Assembly (NCBI RefSeq): GCF_000238775.2
Contig: NZ_AFEJ02000002.1
Span: 186,001-250,000, forward strand
Source: Acaryochloris sp. CCMEE 5410
Lineage (GTDB): Bacteria > Cyanobacteriota > Cyanobacteriia > Thermosynechococcales > Thermosynechococcaceae
Length of the DNA stretch: 64,000 bases
Direction of reading: 5' to 3'
Of this stretch, positions 61,004-64,000 are shown piece by piece (position 1 is the stretch's first letter; every line of letters starts with the position of its first letter). The notes beneath the pieces were generated by a model that worked only from the letters and a program-made list of their open reading frames with translations, had not been told where the DNA came from and did no database searches. Made by a program: the position numbers and the translations under genes.

Positions 61004-61846
61004 ATGGTCAATATCCATACATTACTGAACCACTTAACCATCCAGGAGGTAGAACTCCTTAATCAACAGTTTTTGGCACCTTGTGTCTGCAATGGTCGTG
61101 TCCGCACCAAGCTTTCAAACTTGGTTTACACCTTCAGACCTATCCCCCATGATTTTCAAGGCTGGGGAATCTTTCAACCAGTGGATAGAGCCCATGCAAG
61201 GGTCAATAGAATGGCAGATCTCCCCCAAATCGAAGCCTATCTACACCCTTTACCAACCCTCCGATTGATACTGGTCCGATTGCTGCAAGGCCAAACTTGG
61301 TTAGCTTTTCCCCTCAATGTCAGCGATATGACTCAACGATGGGGATGGGCCAAACCCGTTCCGATTCATCTGGTAACGGAAGGATCGGCATTTGATGTTG
61401 CGATCGCACGCCCAAACACCCAAACTTGGTGGTTTGACACCCTTGACCGTCGAGCCGACCCCCAACCCTCGGAGTTTCTCAGACAAGCCTTTCAGCAACA
61501 TACACCCCCTGAGCAGCTCCGCTTCAAAGGCCTAACACCAGAAATGCGAATGGCCTATGAGCTAGCCACTCAGCCATTAGCTGAATTTTCTCAAGCCGAA
61601 CGCGATCAAAGGCGGCTAGCGAAAGCCCTCAAAGTGGGGGGAGGCACCCTCCAACACTTCTCTAATCAGGAGGAGTACTGGCGAGTGGAGTGGACAACGG
61701 CGGAGGGCCAACCACAGATCAGTGCGATCGCAAAATCGGACCTCACCGTATTGAGTTCAGGTATTTGTCTCAGCGGTCGCGATCGCGATTTTGATCTGGA
61801 ATCTCTTGTCGGAGTGATTGAACAGGAGGAAGAAGATTGGATCTAG
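61004..61846 (+). CDS. conserved hypothetical next to Ro60
   Basis: 280 residues, AGGAG before ATG. Text: HTLLNHLTIQEVELLNQQFL, FQGWGIFQPVDRAHARVNRM, TLRLILVRLLQGQTWLAFPL, ELATQPLAEFSQAERDQRRLAKALKVGGGTLQHFSNQEEYWRVEWTTAEG, acidic end (EQEEEDWI). The middle looks alpha/beta and the end beta. I do not recognise it. The 65-nt spacing suggests co-transcription with the Ro60 gene, so an RNA-related role is possible but unproven. Confidence 0.65.
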   Translation: MVNIHTLLNHLTIQEVELLNQQFLAPCVCNGRVRTKLSNLVYTFRPIPHDFQGWGIFQPVDRAHARVNRMADLPQIEAYLHPLPTLRLILVRLLQGQTWLAFPLNVSDMTQRWGWAKPVPIHLVTEGSAFDVAIARPNTQTWWFDTLDRRADPQPSEFLRQAFQQHTPPEQLRFKGLTPEMRMAYELATQPLAEFSQAERDQRRLAKALKVGGGTLQHFSNQEEYWRVEWTTAEGQPQISAIAKSDLTVLSSGICLSGRDRDFDLESLVGVIEQEEEDWI

Positions 61847-61916
61847 CGGCACAACCTCTGTTCTGGAGTGTCAATGTGATATTCTCGCAGTGCCTATGAG
61901 GTGAAAAAATCAGGTC

Positions 61917-62129
61917 TTGCCCAAGAAAATCAGAGAATTAAAGTCAATGCTGAGGAAAGCTGGTTTTTCGGAACAACCCGCCAAAGGAAGCCATACTAAA
62001 TGGCTGCACCCCTTGTATCCAGGGCGAATAACCTTATCTGGCAAAGATGGGCAAGATGCTAAACCCTACCAGGAGAAAGAGATTGCCAAAGCCCTTACAA
62101 TGGTGAATGAGCAAGGAGATCAAGCGTAA
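61917..62129 (+). CDS. hicA: HicA-type toxin (mRNA interferase)
   Basis: 70 residues from TTG 61917 (an in-frame stop at 61902 rules out earlier starts). MPKKIRELKSMLRKAGFSEQPAKGSHTKWLHPLYPGRITLSGKDGQDAKPYQEKEIAKAL is the double-stranded-RNA-binding-like HicA fold with its catalytic His (GSHxKW). HicA cuts mRNA and tmRNA. Paired with hicB, overlapping by 1 nt. Confidence 0.88.
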   Translation: MPKKIRELKSMLRKAGFSEQPAKGSHTKWLHPLYPGRITLSGKDGQDAKPYQEKEIAKALTMVNEQGDQA

Positions 62130-62335
62130 TGGATACCCTGCGATATCAAATGGTCATTGTTTGGTCAGAGGAAGATCAGTGTTACCTGGTACATCTGCCT
62201 GATTTTCCAGAACAGACCTACCGAACCCATGGCCAAAGTTATGAAGAAGCGGCGAAAAATGGTAGGGAAGTCTTAGAACTTCTTCTGGAAGAAGACGGCC
62301 TATCTTTACCTGAGCCAACTTCAGCCGCAGCCTGA
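62129..62335 (+). CDS. hicB: HicB-type antitoxin
   Basis: 68 residues: MDTLRYQMVIVWSEEDQCYLVHLPDFPEQTYRTHGQSYEEAAKNGREVLELLLEEDGLSLPEP. HicB partial RNase-H-like fold; it is the short type without a C-terminal DNA-binding domain. ATG overlaps the hicA TAA (TAATG), so the pair is tightly coupled. Confidence 0.88.
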   Translation: MDTLRYQMVIVWSEEDQCYLVHLPDFPEQTYRTHGQSYEEAAKNGREVLELLLEEDGLSLPEPTSAAA

Positions 62336-62586
62336 TGGAAATATGTATTAAATAGAAGCGGCGAGGCGTATTGGTTACATCAAAGGTGACTCGACAGGAC
62401 GCATCATTCAACAACCTATAAACTTCCGTACTTACAGAAGTTTCAAGCAGGATTAGGAGCGGGCATTTTCTCCCTAGCCCCTGAGAAAACTGGGTGCAAT
62501 TTTTGCAATGATCAATGTTCTCCACTGAAGAGGCTAGGGCTGTGTAAAAGCCTTTAATCAAGACAATTAAAAAAGAGAAGATTGGT

Positions 62587-63222
62587 ATGACTGAACAATT
62601 TTTTCATGAGCAACTATATCGGTCTAGCCAGCAGATGGCGATGCTCCGAGATTATCCGGTGACCGTATGTGGAGCAGGTGCACTAGGGGCCAACTTAGTG
62701 GAAACCCTGGCCCGCTCCGGCTACGGAAAACTTAAAGTGATTGACTGCGATCGCATCGAGATTCGCAACCTTTCTACCCAGCCCTACTATCGATCTGATG
62801 TCGGGGCCTACAAAGGTAAGATCCTGGCCAATATGCTGTATCGAGCCCTGGGAACTACGGTGGATTTCATGCCCAAGCAGCTCACCGCCACCAATGCCCA
62901 GTCTTTGTTACGGGGGAGTTCTTTGGTTATTGATGCCTTCGATAACAGTGTTTCTCGCCAAGCGGTTAAAGACTATTGTTTAGAGCAGGATATTCCTTGC
63001 CTCCATGCTGGACTGGCTGCAGAGTATGCAGAAGTGGTTTGGGAACCGGCGTATCAAGTGCCATCGGCAACCCATGATGATATCTGCGACTATCCCCTAG
63101 CGCGGAATTTGGTGTTGTTGACTGTTGCGATCGCAAGTGAAACCATCACTCGATTTATCACGGAAGGTCGTCATCAAAGCTGTACGATTACCCTTCGAGA
63201 TTTGGTGATTCACACCAGTTGA
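62587..63222 (+). CDS. ThiF/E1-like adenylyltransferase-fold protein
   Basis: 211 residues. Rossmann loop VTVCGAGALGANLVETLARSGYGKLKVIDCDRIEIRNLSTQPYYRSDVGAYKGKILANML (about 20-80), SSLVIDAFDNSVSRQAVKDYC, and a C-terminal helical part. The E1/ThiF fold activates small ubiquitin-like proteins or sulfur carriers. The usual zinc cysteines are absent, so it may be a reduced member. No ThiS or MoaD-like gene is adjacent. Confidence 0.8.
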   Translation: MTEQFFHEQLYRSSQQMAMLRDYPVTVCGAGALGANLVETLARSGYGKLKVIDCDRIEIRNLSTQPYYRSDVGAYKGKILANMLYRALGTTVDFMPKQLTATNAQSLLRGSSLVIDAFDNSVSRQAVKDYCLEQDIPCLHAGLAAEYAEVVWEPAYQVPSATHDDICDYPLARNLVLLTVAIASETITRFITEGRHQSCTITLRDLVIHTS

Positions 63223-63377
63223 TAGTTGCAAAATCTCTGTCAGGGATTGTCATGACACAATTAGACTGAAAATCTTCTAGAAATTCTGAGTGCAATAGTG
63301 TAATCTCTGTTTCTGAGCGCTTTGAACTCTGTTCATCAAGAACCCAAGTTAACGTTGTGATGGGCTCGGCAATCAAT

Positions 63378-64000
63378 ATGGACATCCAGCAATCATGGGG
63401 ATATGGCGTTGTTGAAGGCTTCTTTGGTAAGCCTTGGCCTTGGCAAGCTCGGTTAGATTACGCCAGTTTTCTCAAACAAAATGGATATCAGTTCTATATC
63501 TATGCCCCTAAAGCCGATCCCTATTTGCGGATTCGATGGCAGGACGTTTGGCCAGAGACCACCTATGCAGAACTGAAGCAGCTAGGGGAACGGTATCGCC
63601 AAGCGGGTATCGCCTGGGGAATTGGCATCAATCTGTATGAGATCTTCTTTAATTACGATCAACAAACGATTGAGCAGCTAAATGCCAAAATTCGATATCT
63701 CAATCAACTTCAGCCGGATATTCTGGCGATTTTGTTTGATGATATGCGAGGAGATTGCGATTGCATTGCCCAGATTCAAGCTGACATTACCCACCGAATT
63801 ACTGAACTGAGTACAGCCAAGACCTTTATTATGTGTCCGACCTACTACAGCAGCAGTCGGATTCTGGATCAATTATTTGGGGAACGCCCCGAAAACTACT
63901 TAGAAACCCTGGGGCAATTGATCGATCCACAGTTGCATATTTTTTGGACAGGGCCAGAGATTTGCTCAAACAGCTATCCCCTCGAACATTTGCAAGAGGT
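63378..64000 (+). CDS. GH84-type beta-N-acetylglucosaminidase (3' end beyond window)
   Basis: Reading from ATG 63378, 207 codons stay open to the edge. GH84 signature: WGYGVVEGFFGKPWPWQARLDYASFLKQNGYQFYIYAPKADPYLRIRW, with the catalytic Asp pair in ILAILFDDMRGD (about 118) and LHIFWTGPEICSNSYP. GH84 enzymes remove O-GlcNAc or chitin/peptidoglycan sugars by substrate-assisted catalysis. The C-terminal part cannot be judged. Confidence 0.9.
   Translation, partial: MDIQQSWGYGVVEGFFGKPWPWQARLDYASFLKQNGYQFYIYAPKADPYLRIRWQDVWPETTYAELKQLGERYRQAGIAWGIGINLYEIFFNYDQQTIEQLNAKIRYLNQLQPDILAILFDDMRGDCDCIAQIQADITHRITELSTAKTFIMCPTYYSSSRILDQLFGERPENYLETLGQLIDPQLHIFWTGPEICSNSYPLEHLQE

Overview
The window looks like cyanobacterial chromosome. 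It has many GCGATCGC (HIP1) palindromes, a one-helix high-light-inducible protein, an alr0857-family gene, Rcp1-type response regulators beside hybrid kinases, and DUF1400 and GH84 proteins. The gene mix (an injection-system locus with DUF4157 effectors, a large tRNA array, RTX haem peroxidase) suggests an Acaryochloris-like organism; the genus is an inference.

Regions. 1-11.3 kb: ordinary genes (FGE-like lipoprotein cut by the left edge, hli, folP, XdhC-like, M23 lipoprotein, DMT transporter, AllA-like lyase overlapping a Kir-type K+ channel). 11.3-26.3 kb, minus strand: one arm of an extracellular/thylakoid-type contractile injection system (CIS). It runs two-component pair -> DUF4255 cap-like protein -> two small proteins -> AAA+ ATPase -> [IS5-like element] -> three effector-like proteins. 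27.1-32.0 kb, plus strand: the structural arm (terminator, sheath, three tubes, two small tail-assembly-like proteins, DUF6760). No baseplate, spike, PAAR or tape-measure gene is present, so those must be outside the window. 32-50 kb: a degenerate-kinase/PstS-like fusion, Nif11 peptide, RTX peroxidase, WecG-type glycosyltransferase, PriA, three signalling proteins, HNH nuclease, alr0857-family protein and a gene split by an IS630 element.

50.2-55.5 kb holds 28 plus-strand tRNA genes with 28 different anticodons covering all 20 amino acids. An RNA ligase with a tRNA-binding-like N-terminal domain and a macrodomain protein lie inside it. Three tRNAs (Gly-TCC, Arg-TCT, Ala-TGC) carry related 24-25 nt double-hairpin insertions at the same T-loop position. 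Three tRNAs with leucine anticodons lack the long variable arm.

57.2-61.0 kb holds a Ro60/TROVE-VWA gene preceded by four RNA elements. Each has an outer stem, a 5' CCNAAY / 3' ACTTG internal loop and an inner stem, which I read as Y RNAs; one has a tRNA-like core, as in YrlA. Endonuclease V and an unrecognised basic protein lie between them. HicAB, a ThiF-like protein and a GH84 enzyme follow.

I read 50-61 kb as an RNA-maintenance island: a spare tRNA set, a ligase, a macrodomain and a Ro-Y RNA quality-control module. The parts are seen in the sequence; that they work together is inference, by analogy with the bacterial rsr-yrl-rtcBA association.
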